Shown here: one piece after another, positions 53,158-60,770 of the stretch
How the letters are laid out: each line of letters begins with the position of its first letter
Position numbering within the stretch: the first letter of the stretch is position 1
NCBI RefSeq assembly: GCF_022479115.1
Contig: NZ_CP092497.1
Span: 3,968,001-4,032,000 of the forward strand
Source: Amycolatopsis sp. EV170708-02-1
GTDB taxonomy: Bacteria > Actinomycetota > Actinomycetes > Mycobacteriales > Pseudonocardiaceae
Direction of reading: 5' to 3'
Length of the DNA: 64,000 nucleotides
The notes under the pieces: generated by a model
What the model was told of the DNA's origin: nothing
The model's input: only the letters and a program-made list of their open reading frames with translations
Database searches by the model: none
Position numbers and translations under genes: made by a program

Positions 53158-54116
53158 CGCGCGCCGCGGTGCTGTCCGGGTTGGGGGCGTGGGCCCCGCC
53201 CCATGAAGTGTCCAACGACGAGATCGCAGCGCTGATCGGTCGCGATGACGAATGGATCCGGGCCCGGACAGGAATCGCCAGCAGACGCAGGGTCGCGCCG
53301 GGCGTATCCACGGGAACGTTGGCTGTCGGTGCGGGCAGGCGTGCGCTGCGTTCAGCCGAAGTCAGCACGGTAGACCACGTGATTCTGGCAACCACCACTC
53401 CGGAACGGATCATGCCGGCCACCGCCCCGGCGGTCGCTTCCGCGCTGGGACTTTCCGCGCCCGCATTCGATCTCAACGCGGCGTGCTCCGGTTTCGTCTA
53501 TGGTCTGGCCGTCGCGTCGAGCCTGATCATTGCCGGCACCGCGGAGAGTGTGCTGTTGATCGGCGCCGACACGCTCTCTTCGATCACCGACCCGACCGAT
53601 CCGATGACCGCACCGCTGCTCGCGGATGGGGCCGGCGCGGTCGTCCTGAGAGCGGGACACGCGGAGGAACTCGGGGCTCTGCACGCATTCGACCTGCACA
53701 GCGAGGGCGAGCACGTCGAATCCCTGAAAGCTGAACACGGGGGCCGCGTCGTGATGCAAGGTAGGCAGGTCTTCATGGCCGCGGTGCGGAACATGGCGGC
53801 GTCAGCCGTGGCGGCAGTCGAGACCGCCGGTTTCGCACTGCCCGATCTGGACAGGGTCATCGGGCATCAGGCAAACATCAGGATCCTGCACGCCGTCGCC
53901 GATCAGCTCGGTCTGACACCAGACCGGCTGGTAACGAATCTCGTGCGGTTCGGCAATACTTCCGCCGCGTCGATCCCACTCGCGATGGTGGACGGCGTCT
54001 CGACGAGCCAGCTGAATCCCGGCGAGCTTGCTCTCGTTACCGCCTTCGGTGCGGGGTTCACCTGGGGGGCGACGACGCTGCGGTGGCCCGCCCTTGTAGT
54101 GGAGAAAGTCGACTGA
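53154..54116 (+). CDS. KAS III-type (FabH-like) ketosynthase
   Basis: A 320-residue thiolase-fold enzyme with the complete Cys-His-Asn triad: Cys111 in NAACSGF, His238 in GHQANIRI and Asn268 in GNTSAAS. The N-terminus (LGAWAPPHEVSNDEIA, then WIRARTGIASRR) and the C-terminal 'VTAFGAGFTWGA' are typical FabH blocks. It condenses an acyl-CoA or acyl group with an ACP-bound extender, or acts as an acyltransferase. In this operon it may start a chain or join the PrnB-derived unit to the ACP product (inference). It overlaps the KS stop (ATGA) and is followed 21 bases later by a discrete ACP. Confidence 0.92.
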   Translation: MTRAAVLSGLGAWAPPHEVSNDEIAALIGRDDEWIRARTGIASRRRVAPGVSTGTLAVGAGRRALRSAEVSTVDHVILATTTPERIMPATAPAVASALGLSAPAFDLNAACSGFVYGLAVASSLIIAGTAESVLLIGADTLSSITDPTDPMTAPLLADGAGAVVLRAGHAEELGALHAFDLHSEGEHVESLKAEHGGRVVMQGRQVFMAAVRNMAASAVAAVETAGFALPDLDRVIGHQANIRILHAVADQLGLTPDRLVTNLVRFGNTSAASIPLAMVDGVSTSQLNPGELALVTAFGAGFTWGATTLRWPALVVEKVD

Positions 54117-54137
54117 AGTGATCAATGAGGAGTAGGC

Positions 54138-54371
54138 GTGAATGAGAACTTTCGCAGGTTGGCCAGAGTGCTTGATCGTTGGTCCACAGTCGCGGGCGAA
54201 GACATCACACCGCAGTCGGAGATCGACGACGGTCTGGACATCGACTCTCTCACCCGGCTGGAAGTGGTGCTAGCCATGAACAAGGAGTTCGGGCACACAT
54301 TCGACGACGTCGATGTACTTGAGGCGAAGACCGTATCTGACCTGCTAAAACTCGTCCCGGTTTCGGGCTGA
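54138..54371 (+). CDS. discrete acyl carrier protein
   Basis: A 77-residue ACP with the phosphopantetheine site in LDIDSLTRLEVV. The helix I region (NFRRLARVLDRWSTVAGEDI) and helix III (VLEAKTVSDLLKLV) are as expected. The start is GTG at 54138 with GAGGAG five bases upstream. It is the last gene of the + operon and the likely carrier for the KS and KAS III reactions. Confidence 0.92.
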   Translation: MNENFRRLARVLDRWSTVAGEDITPQSEIDDGLDIDSLTRLEVVLAMNKEFGHTFDDVDVLEAKTVSDLLKLVPVSG

Positions 54372-54550
54372 ATCACACAGGCGAGTTCATCGTCCGCATC
54401 CTCACCACGTGAACTAGACGGCTCCAGCAAATTCGATCGGCCGGCTGATTCAATCGCCGGTCGTTATAGTCGGTGACGAGTAATTTGCCGACCTCGAGGA
54501 CCTGCTTGAGGTCTGTCAAACGAGCGGTGTAACTCGGGTTGACGAAACGA

Positions 54551-54764
54551 CGGCTTGCTCGTTAGGAAAGGGATCGCGGGCCTTGAGGGCGCGGCGGATG
54601 CGGGCGTTGACACTCTCGATAGCGATGGTCGAGCCGACCATCTGCCGATCTCTGGATCGAACGCGAGGAACGTCATGACTCGGCCCAGGTGTTGTCCCGC
54701 AGCCGCTCGATCGCCGGAGATCGGGCGCACCAGGTGTCGCCGAACCGCTCCATCGCGGCGGCCT
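54551..54764 (-). mobile_element. IS256-family transposase fragment
   Basis: Read on the - strand in shifting frames, this stretch gives 'MERFGDTWCARSPAIERL', 'MTFLAFDPEIGR' and 'IAIESVNARIRRALKARDPF' then PNEQA. These are the order and wording of the C-terminal part of IS256/Mutator-type transposases (…YPAI…L, …FLAFPPEIR…, …NAIESLNARxRRAxRxRGxFPxEQA). Frameshifts and a stop break it, so it is dead. It begins immediately beyond the A-PCP stop codon and fills much of the convergent gap (54372-54764). No inverted-repeat ends were identified. Confidence 0.7.
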
Positions 54765-56594
54765 CTATGGGGTCCTACTTGGCGCTGCGGCGATCAGCGC
54801 AGCGATGGCACTGAGGTTGGGCTGTCGCATCACTTCGCTGGCTTTGACCCGAATCTCGAAGGTGCTCTCGATCAAGGCGAGCAAGCGCGCTATGGCCAAT
54901 GACGTACCGCCCGAATCGGGTAGGCTGTCGACGAGATTGAGCTCAGGTTGGTCGAATACTTGTCGGCAAGCCGCGAGCAGGAAGTCCTCGGTACCTTGGG
55001 GCGCGTGTGATCGCACGGCCTCAGGAGAAGCGGTCGCAGCCGCCGCTGCCTGCCGCACGAGGTCGGCGCGATCGACTTTCCCGTTGGTGTTGATGGGAAG
55101 ACTGTCGACGAAACGCACCATGGCAGGCACCGCCTGTTCGAGCACCCTGGTTCGGGCGTTGTCCAAAACCGCGACGGTGTCAGCCTCTGCCCCGTCTCTC
55201 AGCAGCAGGAAGGCAGCCAAGCGTAACGAACCGCCGGTTCCCTGGAATGGCACCACTACGGCACTGCGGACCGATTCGTGTGTCTCCAGTGCCGCCTCGA
55301 CCTCCGCCGGCTCTATCCGCGCACCGCTGATCTTGACCTGCTCATCCATGCGGCCAAGGAATTCGAACAGCCCGTCGGCGCGTAACACCGCTCTGTCGCC
55401 GGTCAGATATACCCGATCCGCATACGACTGCCCACTAGGTGCGGATACGAAGCGTTCGGCCGTGCGCTCCTGGTCGACGTAACCAAGAGCCAGGCCAACT
55501 CCGCCGATGCGGATCTCGCCGGCCTCGCCCCGGGGCAAGATGCGGCCATCCTCGTCCGTGATGAAAACGCTGTATCCGGCCAGCGGTTCTCCGATGGGTA
55601 TCGCACCCTCCGGATCGTCACTTTGCGGCCGCAGCCGGTAAGTGGTGGTTAGTACGGTGGCTTCAGCTGGGCCGTAGCCATTGTGCACGACCGCGGAGCA
55701 TTCGGTCGGTGGACGTTTGCGCATCCGGTCCCCGGCTACGAGGATGTGGCGCATCGTGAGGTCGTCCGGCCATCGTTGGTCGAATGCGAGTTCAGCCAGC
55801 TGTGTCGGCAGCGCGCAATGGGTGATGGCTGACTCCATCCACCACCGGAAAAGCTCGGAGACTGAGCCGCGCGAGTCCTTTGGAGCGACGTGTAGGGTGC
55901 CGCCGGAGGACAGCGCTCCCCACAGCTCGTAGACGTGCAAATCGAAGGTAGGGCTGGCGAACAGGCCGACCCGGGATGTCGAATCGATCTCAAACCTGCT
56001 GCATGTGCAGCTGATCAGGTTTGCCACAGCGTCCTGACACAGCAGCATGACCTTGGGCTTGCCGGTGCTACCCGAGGTCGCGACCGCGCAAAACGCCTCA
56101 CGCGGATACCGGTGGGCCGGGCCATTGCGTGACCCGATGCTCAGGCCACCGACCTCCGCAGCGGGTTCAATCCTCCAACCAGACGTCAGTGTGGCGGAGT
56201 CTTCAATGAGCAGGTGATCTATCTTCGCGTCATCCGCGATCGACTGGATCCGGTCGGCTTCGGGTCGCACACCGAGGCCGAGATAAATGGCGCCGATCCT
56301 GGCTAGTGCCACCGCTGAAGCCACCAGCAGCGGGGAGCGCTCCAAACAGACACCGACCAGCTGGCCAGGACTGACCCGGCCGTCGAGGGCTCGGATGATG
56401 CGGGCGGCGGTACGGTTGAGATCCCGGTAGCTCCAGGTGACTTGTCCGGACACGACCGCCGGCGCCTCGGGCTGTTTTGTCAGCCAGGTGTCGAACCACT
56501 CGAGCGGACCGCACCCCGTGACCAGGGCCTGAGCCGTGTCCCCGCCCCACGCAATGCTGAGCGAACGGGAGTGGCCGCGGTTGTCGATGGTCAT
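54765..56594 (-). CDS. NRPS adenylation-PCP didomain protein
   Basis: A 609-residue protein: A domain (residues about 20-500) and PCP (about 520-600). A-domain cores visible are TSGSTGKPKV (A3), FDLHVYELWGALSSGG (A4), HNGYGPAEATV (A5), GYVDQERTAERF, YLTGDRAVLRADG (A7), GRMDEQVKISGARIEP (A8) and NTNGKVDR (A10). The PCP has GGTSLAI with Ser565. From a hand alignment to PheA, the pocket residues read about D-L-Y-A-L-A-G-V-L-K. Asp235 is kept, so an alpha-amino acid is expected; the substrate is not assigned. I chose the ATG at 56594 (GGAG upstream); the frame further up overlaps the C-domain gene. Its stop abuts an IS256 fragment. Confidence 0.9.
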   Translation of the reverse strand: MTIDNRGHSRSLSIAWGGDTAQALVTGCGPLEWFDTWLTKQPEAPAVVSGQVTWSYRDLNRTAARIIRALDGRVSPGQLVGVCLERSPLLVASAVALARIGAIYLGLGVRPEADRIQSIADDAKIDHLLIEDSATLTSGWRIEPAAEVGGLSIGSRNGPAHRYPREAFCAVATSGSTGKPKVMLLCQDAVANLISCTCSRFEIDSTSRVGLFASPTFDLHVYELWGALSSGGTLHVAPKDSRGSVSELFRWWMESAITHCALPTQLAELAFDQRWPDDLTMRHILVAGDRMRKRPPTECSAVVHNGYGPAEATVLTTTYRLRPQSDDPEGAIPIGEPLAGYSVFITDEDGRILPRGEAGEIRIGGVGLALGYVDQERTAERFVSAPSGQSYADRVYLTGDRAVLRADGLFEFLGRMDEQVKISGARIEPAEVEAALETHESVRSAVVVPFQGTGGSLRLAAFLLLRDGAEADTVAVLDNARTRVLEQAVPAMVRFVDSLPINTNGKVDRADLVRQAAAAATASPEAVRSHAPQGTEDFLLAACRQVFDQPELNLVDSLPDSGGTSLAIARLLALIESTFEIRVKASEVMRQPNLSAIAALIAAAPSRTP

Positions 56595-56622
56595 CGAAGT
56601 CTCCTTCAACTCTGTGAGTCCG

Positions 56623-57975
56623 TTACCGTCCGGTGGCACGATCAAGATCAGTCAGGCTCCTGCCGGAGTCGAGGACATAGGACTCGAGTAGCTGTGCGAA
56701 CTGTCGTTGCAGTTCAGAAATCCGTTCAGTGTCGTAGAGGTCGGTCGCGAAATCCCAGATCAGCAACATTCCGCCGACGGTCGATCGGGGGTTGACCGTT
56801 CGCTGAGAGTCCGGGATGAGCACTACGTCGAGGTCAAAACGCGAGGTCCCGGTGTTGAGCGCCTCTTGGATGGACACGTCGAGGCTGAGCCCATCGATCT
56901 GGGGTAGAGGAGCGTCGTGCGCGCTGAACATGACACGGAACAGGGGGTTGTCCAGGCCGGAGGCGGAATGCACGCCGAGCTCACGAGCAAGGTCTTGGAC
57001 CGGTATGCCCTGGTGCGGTAGCGAGCGAACCAGTACTTCTGTGACCTCGTCTGCGGCGTGTCGGGCGCTCTGCCCAGGCTGGAGCTGGATGCGCAGTGGG
57101 ATGGTATTGACGAACATCCCGATGCACTCCTCGTATCCAGGCGGACGATTGCCGACGGCGCTGCCGATCACCAGATCGGTCCGGCCGGTGTCCCGGCGCA
57201 ACAGTTCTGCGAAGAGGGTGAGGAAGATCGAGAAGACTGTGTGCCCGTCGCGTCGAGCTGTGGCGCGCAACCGGTCGGCCAGTTCGGGCGCGATCAGTTG
57301 TCGCCTTTGGTCACCGTGGGGTATCGACCGCACTCGCGTGGAGGGAACCAGCCCAGGTAAAGGGAGGTCGAAGGTTGCGCCATCGAGTGCGCGGCGCCAG
57401 TATGCCATGGACTCGGTACGGGGACCCGCCTGTTGGTCCGCGGCACCCGTGTGCTCGACATATTCGGTGTAGGACCGAGGCTTCGGCAACTCGGCCGCAG
57501 TACGGCGCGTCAGCGCACGGTAACTGATGAACAGGTCGCGTATGACGAGGGCGAAGGACCACCCGTCATGCACCAAGTGATGCTCGGTATGCAGCAGTCT
57601 GTGGTGGCGGTCGGAGAGCCGGACCAGTGTCCAGCGCACCAACGGAGCCTCGGCGATCTTGAAGGGCTCGTCATGCTGCTCTCTCCAAAGCTTCTCGAAA
57701 TCCGCTTCCTGGTTTGAGCTCTCTGGGATCTCCACAGCTCTGTAGCGCATCTCGCACGCGCGATTCACCCGTTGCTTCGGAGGACAGTGCACGGTGTCGA
57801 CTTCGAGCTGGAACGCCTCGTGACGTGAGAGAACGGTGGCCAGACTTTCTCGCAGGGCAGGCTCGTCCAGCATGCCGCGTAAGTCGAGAATGGCCGTGAA
57901 GTTGTAAGCTCGGCTCTCCGGGAAAAGTTCCTCGTGGAGCCAGACGATCTCTTGGGAACGAGAAAGGGCGGTCAT
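56623..57975 (-). CDS. free-standing NRPS condensation domain
   Basis: A 450-residue C-domain protein with an intact HHLVHDG motif (HHxxxDG: His132, His133, Asp137). Other cores are 'SRSQEIVWLHEELFPES' (C1), 'RHEAFQLEVDTV', 'IGSAVGNRPPGYEECIGMFV' (C5), and a late 'NPLFRVMFSAHDA' (C6). It could join the amino acid on the A-PCP protein to a polyketide acyl chain from the KS-AT-ACP protein. The start ATG 57975 lies 23 bases after the upstream stop; a longer N-terminus overlapping that gene looks non-coding. Confidence 0.9.
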   Translation of the reverse strand: MTALSRSQEIVWLHEELFPESRAYNFTAILDLRGMLDEPALRESLATVLSRHEAFQLEVDTVHCPPKQRVNRACEMRYRAVEIPESSNQEADFEKLWREQHDEPFKIAEAPLVRWTLVRLSDRHHRLLHTEHHLVHDGWSFALVIRDLFISYRALTRRTAAELPKPRSYTEYVEHTGAADQQAGPRTESMAYWRRALDGATFDLPLPGLVPSTRVRSIPHGDQRRQLIAPELADRLRATARRDGHTVFSIFLTLFAELLRRDTGRTDLVIGSAVGNRPPGYEECIGMFVNTIPLRIQLQPGQSARHAADEVTEVLVRSLPHQGIPVQDLARELGVHSASGLDNPLFRVMFSAHDAPLPQIDGLSLDVSIQEALNTGTSRFDLDVVLIPDSQRTVNPRSTVGGMLLIWDFATDLYDTERISELQRQFAQLLESYVLDSGRSLTDLDRATGR

Positions 57976-57998
57976 CGATGTGGCTCTTTCAGGAGGGG

Positions 57999-59732
57999 CT
58001 ACAAGGTGGTGATGGTGTCCCGGAGCAGGTACTCCAGACCGTTGCCGTGCAGCCATTCGGCGCAGACCTTGGCGTGTTCGGGGCGATCGGTTTCAGACAG
58101 ACGCTGCTGGGCGTCCGCAGCCCGGTGCCGGGCCTCGGTACAGAACACGTCAGCCAGGTCCTGTGTCGGCCCCGCGCCACCGGGGTCCAGTCGAGCGGCT
58201 TTGGCCAGCACCAACGACATGCTGAAAAGCTCGGTGGCGATCCGGTTGAGCAGGATCAGCATGTGTTCCTTGGTGAAAAGTCCTTCGGCATCGGGATGGC
58301 GGTCTACTAGATCACGACACTCGCGTGCGAAGGACACTGCCTGGCCCGCAACGAAACGGAGGTGGTCCTGGTTGCGCCTGGAGAGCGAACCGCCCGCCGT
58401 TCTAAGCTCGCTCGGTTCCCGCGCCACAGGCTTTGGCGCGGAATAGTGACGTAGCAGAAAGTTCCTGGCCGCCCAGCGGTCGATATTGAAGTCCACGCCG
58501 CCGGTGACTCGCAGTCCTCGCGCGTCGCGGAAGAACCGCTCGACCGGCAACGGCTGGGCACCGCGCCTGGCCTTGCTTGACGCGGTCTCGTAGCCCTCGG
58601 CGGCCAGCAGGGATAGCGTCCGGTCGACAATTCGCCAACTCGTCATCGTGATGATGTTCTTTGCGAGAACCTGTTCCGGATCCAGATCAATTCCTGGGTG
58701 GTGCTGCTCGGCGAGCATGCACCACTCGGCGACGCTTTCCATCGCGAAGGTCTCGGCGAGGTTTGCCGCTACAACGCGCTGGATCTCATCATGGTCCTCC
58801 AGGCCGCTGCCGTCGACACTGCGCCGCTTGACGAACTCTCGGGACCAGTGCAAGCAGAGGCGGCCGATGGCAAGGGCTGGAGCCGCATTGGGATACATCC
58901 GGCCGCGCACGCTGATGGAATGCAATTCGGGAACCAGTCGCCATTCCTCTTTGGTGTGCATCCCGTCGAAAGCCAAGACCCGGCCACGCGGGACGAATAC
59001 CCGGTCGAACATGAGGTTCGCGCTTGGCATTCCCTTCAGGCCCAGGAACTCGTGGCAGGACCGGACAGAGAATCCCGGGTCCGAGGTGTCGACGAAGAAC
59101 AGTCGAATATGATCGATGCCGTTTTCGCGCACGGTGGCTGAGACGCGGAGCAGGCCGGCGATCGGGCCGTTGGTGATGTAAACTTTCTCGCCGCTGACGT
59201 AGAACCCAGTACCGTCGGCGGCCGGGACCGCTTTGGTTGCTCGTGCTCGGTTGATCGCGCCGGTCGGCTCGGTGTCCGCGTCTCCTGAGATCAGGCCCAT
59301 TGCCAGCAGCCGTTCAAGCTCCGACTTCAACTCACCGTCAGCGAGGATCGGTAGATACGCGCCTGCGCCGAGGCCGAGGTGGATGGCCATGGCGAAGCTC
59401 GCGGCGACCGACCAACTGGCCACGGCCTGGATCATCCGAAACGCGTTGTAGGCTGACAGGCCGAGGCCGCCGTGCTCGAGCGGAGCCTGGAGCCGGAAAT
59501 AGCCGCGGGCAGCGCAGGCCTCGTGAAAGCCGTCCGGGAGTTTCGCGGTGCGGTCAACCTCAGCCGGGTCGACGGTCTGCTTGAGGAAGTTCATCACCGC
59601 GGCGACGACGGCGTCGCCACGGGCACGTTCACTCTCCGACTGCACGGGGAAGGGACTGATCAGATCCCAACGGAGCCGACCGAAATGCAGTTCGTCAAGG
59701 AAGCCCGCACGGGTTTCTTCGAGGGGGTTCAT
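57999..59732 (-). CDS. acyl-CoA dehydrogenase-like flavoprotein
   Basis: A 577-residue protein of the acyl-CoA dehydrogenase family, longer than the usual ~390 because of a ~170-residue C-terminal extension. Family signs are 'EHGGLGLSAYNAFRMIQAV', 'GLISGDADTEPTGAINRA', 'GFYVSGEKVYITNGPIAG', 'FDRVFVPRGRVLAF', and the substrate/flavin end 'ERFFRDARGLRVTGGVDFNI'. The catalytic Glu was not identified with confidence. In NRPS/PKS operons such proteins oxidise carrier-bound acyl or aminoacyl groups (as in pyrrole-carboxylate formation from prolyl-PCP) or create alpha,beta-double bonds. Which applies here is unknown. It lies 9 bases after the thioesterase gene and 23 before the C-domain gene. Confidence 0.85.
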   Translation of the reverse strand: MNPLEETRAGFLDELHFGRLRWDLISPFPVQSESERARGDAVVAAVMNFLKQTVDPAEVDRTAKLPDGFHEACAARGYFRLQAPLEHGGLGLSAYNAFRMIQAVASWSVAASFAMAIHLGLGAGAYLPILADGELKSELERLLAMGLISGDADTEPTGAINRARATKAVPAADGTGFYVSGEKVYITNGPIAGLLRVSATVRENGIDHIRLFFVDTSDPGFSVRSCHEFLGLKGMPSANLMFDRVFVPRGRVLAFDGMHTKEEWRLVPELHSISVRGRMYPNAAPALAIGRLCLHWSREFVKRRSVDGSGLEDHDEIQRVVAANLAETFAMESVAEWCMLAEQHHPGIDLDPEQVLAKNIITMTSWRIVDRTLSLLAAEGYETASSKARRGAQPLPVERFFRDARGLRVTGGVDFNIDRWAARNFLLRHYSAPKPVAREPSELRTAGGSLSRRNQDHLRFVAGQAVSFARECRDLVDRHPDAEGLFTKEHMLILLNRIATELFSMSLVLAKAARLDPGGAGPTQDLADVFCTEARHRAADAQQRLSETDRPEHAKVCAEWLHGNGLEYLLRDTITTL

Positions 59733-59741
59733 CGTCCGCCT

Positions 59742-60536
59742 TCAAAGTCGGGGAGTAACGTGGTCGGCCGGCGACGCGGCAAGGTCACGGCTCGCCAGAG
59801 TTGCCTGGATCAGTCCGAAAAGGCCGGAACTTCGTTGGCGAAGGTAGAAATGTCCGCCAGGGAGCAACTTCAGTGTGAACTGCCCTTGGCAATGGTCTCG
59901 CCACGCGGCGAGTTCCATGGCCGTGAGCCGGTCCTCGATCCCACCGACGGCATGTATCGGCATGTTCAGCGGAGCCCCGTCGACGTACTGATAGCTGTCC
60001 ACGAGTTCGAAATCGCACCGGTGCGAGCTCATCACGATGGCCAGCAGTTCGGCATCCTCGGCTATCTCGTTCGGCAGTGTGCAGTACTCGCCTTGTATTT
60101 CGGCGAAGAGTTCCCGGTCGCTGAGCTGGTGGATCGGATGCAGCCTGCGCGGCAGGTGTGGAGCCGGGCAAGCGGAGACCATCAAATACTCTGGAGCCGG
60201 CAACCCGAGCCGGTGCAGTGACCGCGCTGTCTCGTAGGCCAGTAAGGCGCCGAGGCTGTGGCCGAAGAAGGCAAAGGGTCCGTGGAACTCCGCCTGCTCC
60301 ACCAGATCGTGGACCAGCGAGTCGACCCTGGTGTAGTGTGGATCGGAAATTCGCGAGCCCCGGCCGGGAAGCTGGATCCCCCACACTTCGATATCGGGTA
60401 GGTCATCGGCCCATCGGACGAACTCGGCTATCGAACCGCCGCTGTGGGCGAAGCAATACAAGCGTAAGGGTGCTTCAGGACGCCTGCGGCGGTTCATCAG
60501 CCACCGTGGAGCGTGTCGTTCCTGGATGTCGAGCAC
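59742..60536 (-). CDS. type II thioesterase
   Basis: A 264-residue external thioesterase of the TEII class. It has 'LYCFAHSGGSIAEFVRWA', the nucleophile elbow FFGHSLGALLAYE (Ser94), the LSDRELF region, 'VGGIEDRLT' with the probable catalytic Asp, and 'LLPGGHFYL' with His229. It removes stalled or wrong acyl groups from carrier domains of the PKS/NRPS line. The GTG start has a strong AGGAGG five bases upstream. Confidence 0.93.
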   Translation of the reverse strand: MLDIQERHAPRWLMNRRRRPEAPLRLYCFAHSGGSIAEFVRWADDLPDIEVWGIQLPGRGSRISDPHYTRVDSLVHDLVEQAEFHGPFAFFGHSLGALLAYETARSLHRLGLPAPEYLMVSACPAPHLPRRLHPIHQLSDRELFAEIQGEYCTLPNEIAEDAELLAIVMSSHRCDFELVDSYQYVDGAPLNMPIHAVGGIEDRLTAMELAAWRDHCQGQFTLKLLPGGHFYLRQRSSGLFGLIQATLASRDLAASPADHVTPRL

Positions 60537-60630
60537 GACGACCTCCTATTCCGCGTTTGTCGGCTATATTGGAGGACCGGCCGGGCTTGCCCGTGCAGTT
60601 GGCAGCTTAGCGGCCCTCACGAGGGGTTCC

Positions 60631-60747
60631 CTAACGCTTTTCGGGCACAGGGTCGTACCACCGTTTCCGATCCGCCGGCCAGAGTGAGTATTGCTCCTTG
60701 TTGTTGCGCGCCACGTCATACAGGCGGTCGCCGTCGTCCTCGAACAT
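60631..60747 (-). CDS. truncated MbtH-like protein (38 residues)
   Basis: A short frame too small for most gene finders: it starts MFEDDGDRLYDVARNNKEQ and continues YSLWPADRKRW before ending at YDPVPEKR. NxExQYSLWPAD is the central MbtH motif, and the acidic N-terminus also fits. Normal MbtH proteins have about 65-75 residues and continue with P-x-GW and a C-terminal helix (CLxYIxxxWTDMRPxSL). Those parts are absent here, and no continuation is seen downstream in any frame. CTGGAG lies seven bases before the ATG. MbtH proteins help adenylation domains fold and work; this one is either a trimmed functional form or a decaying gene. Confidence 0.7.
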   Translation of the reverse strand: MFEDDGDRLYDVARNNKEQYSLWPADRKRWYDPVPEKR

Positions 60748-60770
60748 CGGTTTCTCCAGTTGGTAGTCGG

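Noticed and set aside
54464..54730. 88-codon - strand frame as a separate gene
   Set aside because: It is one frame of the broken IS256 transposase.
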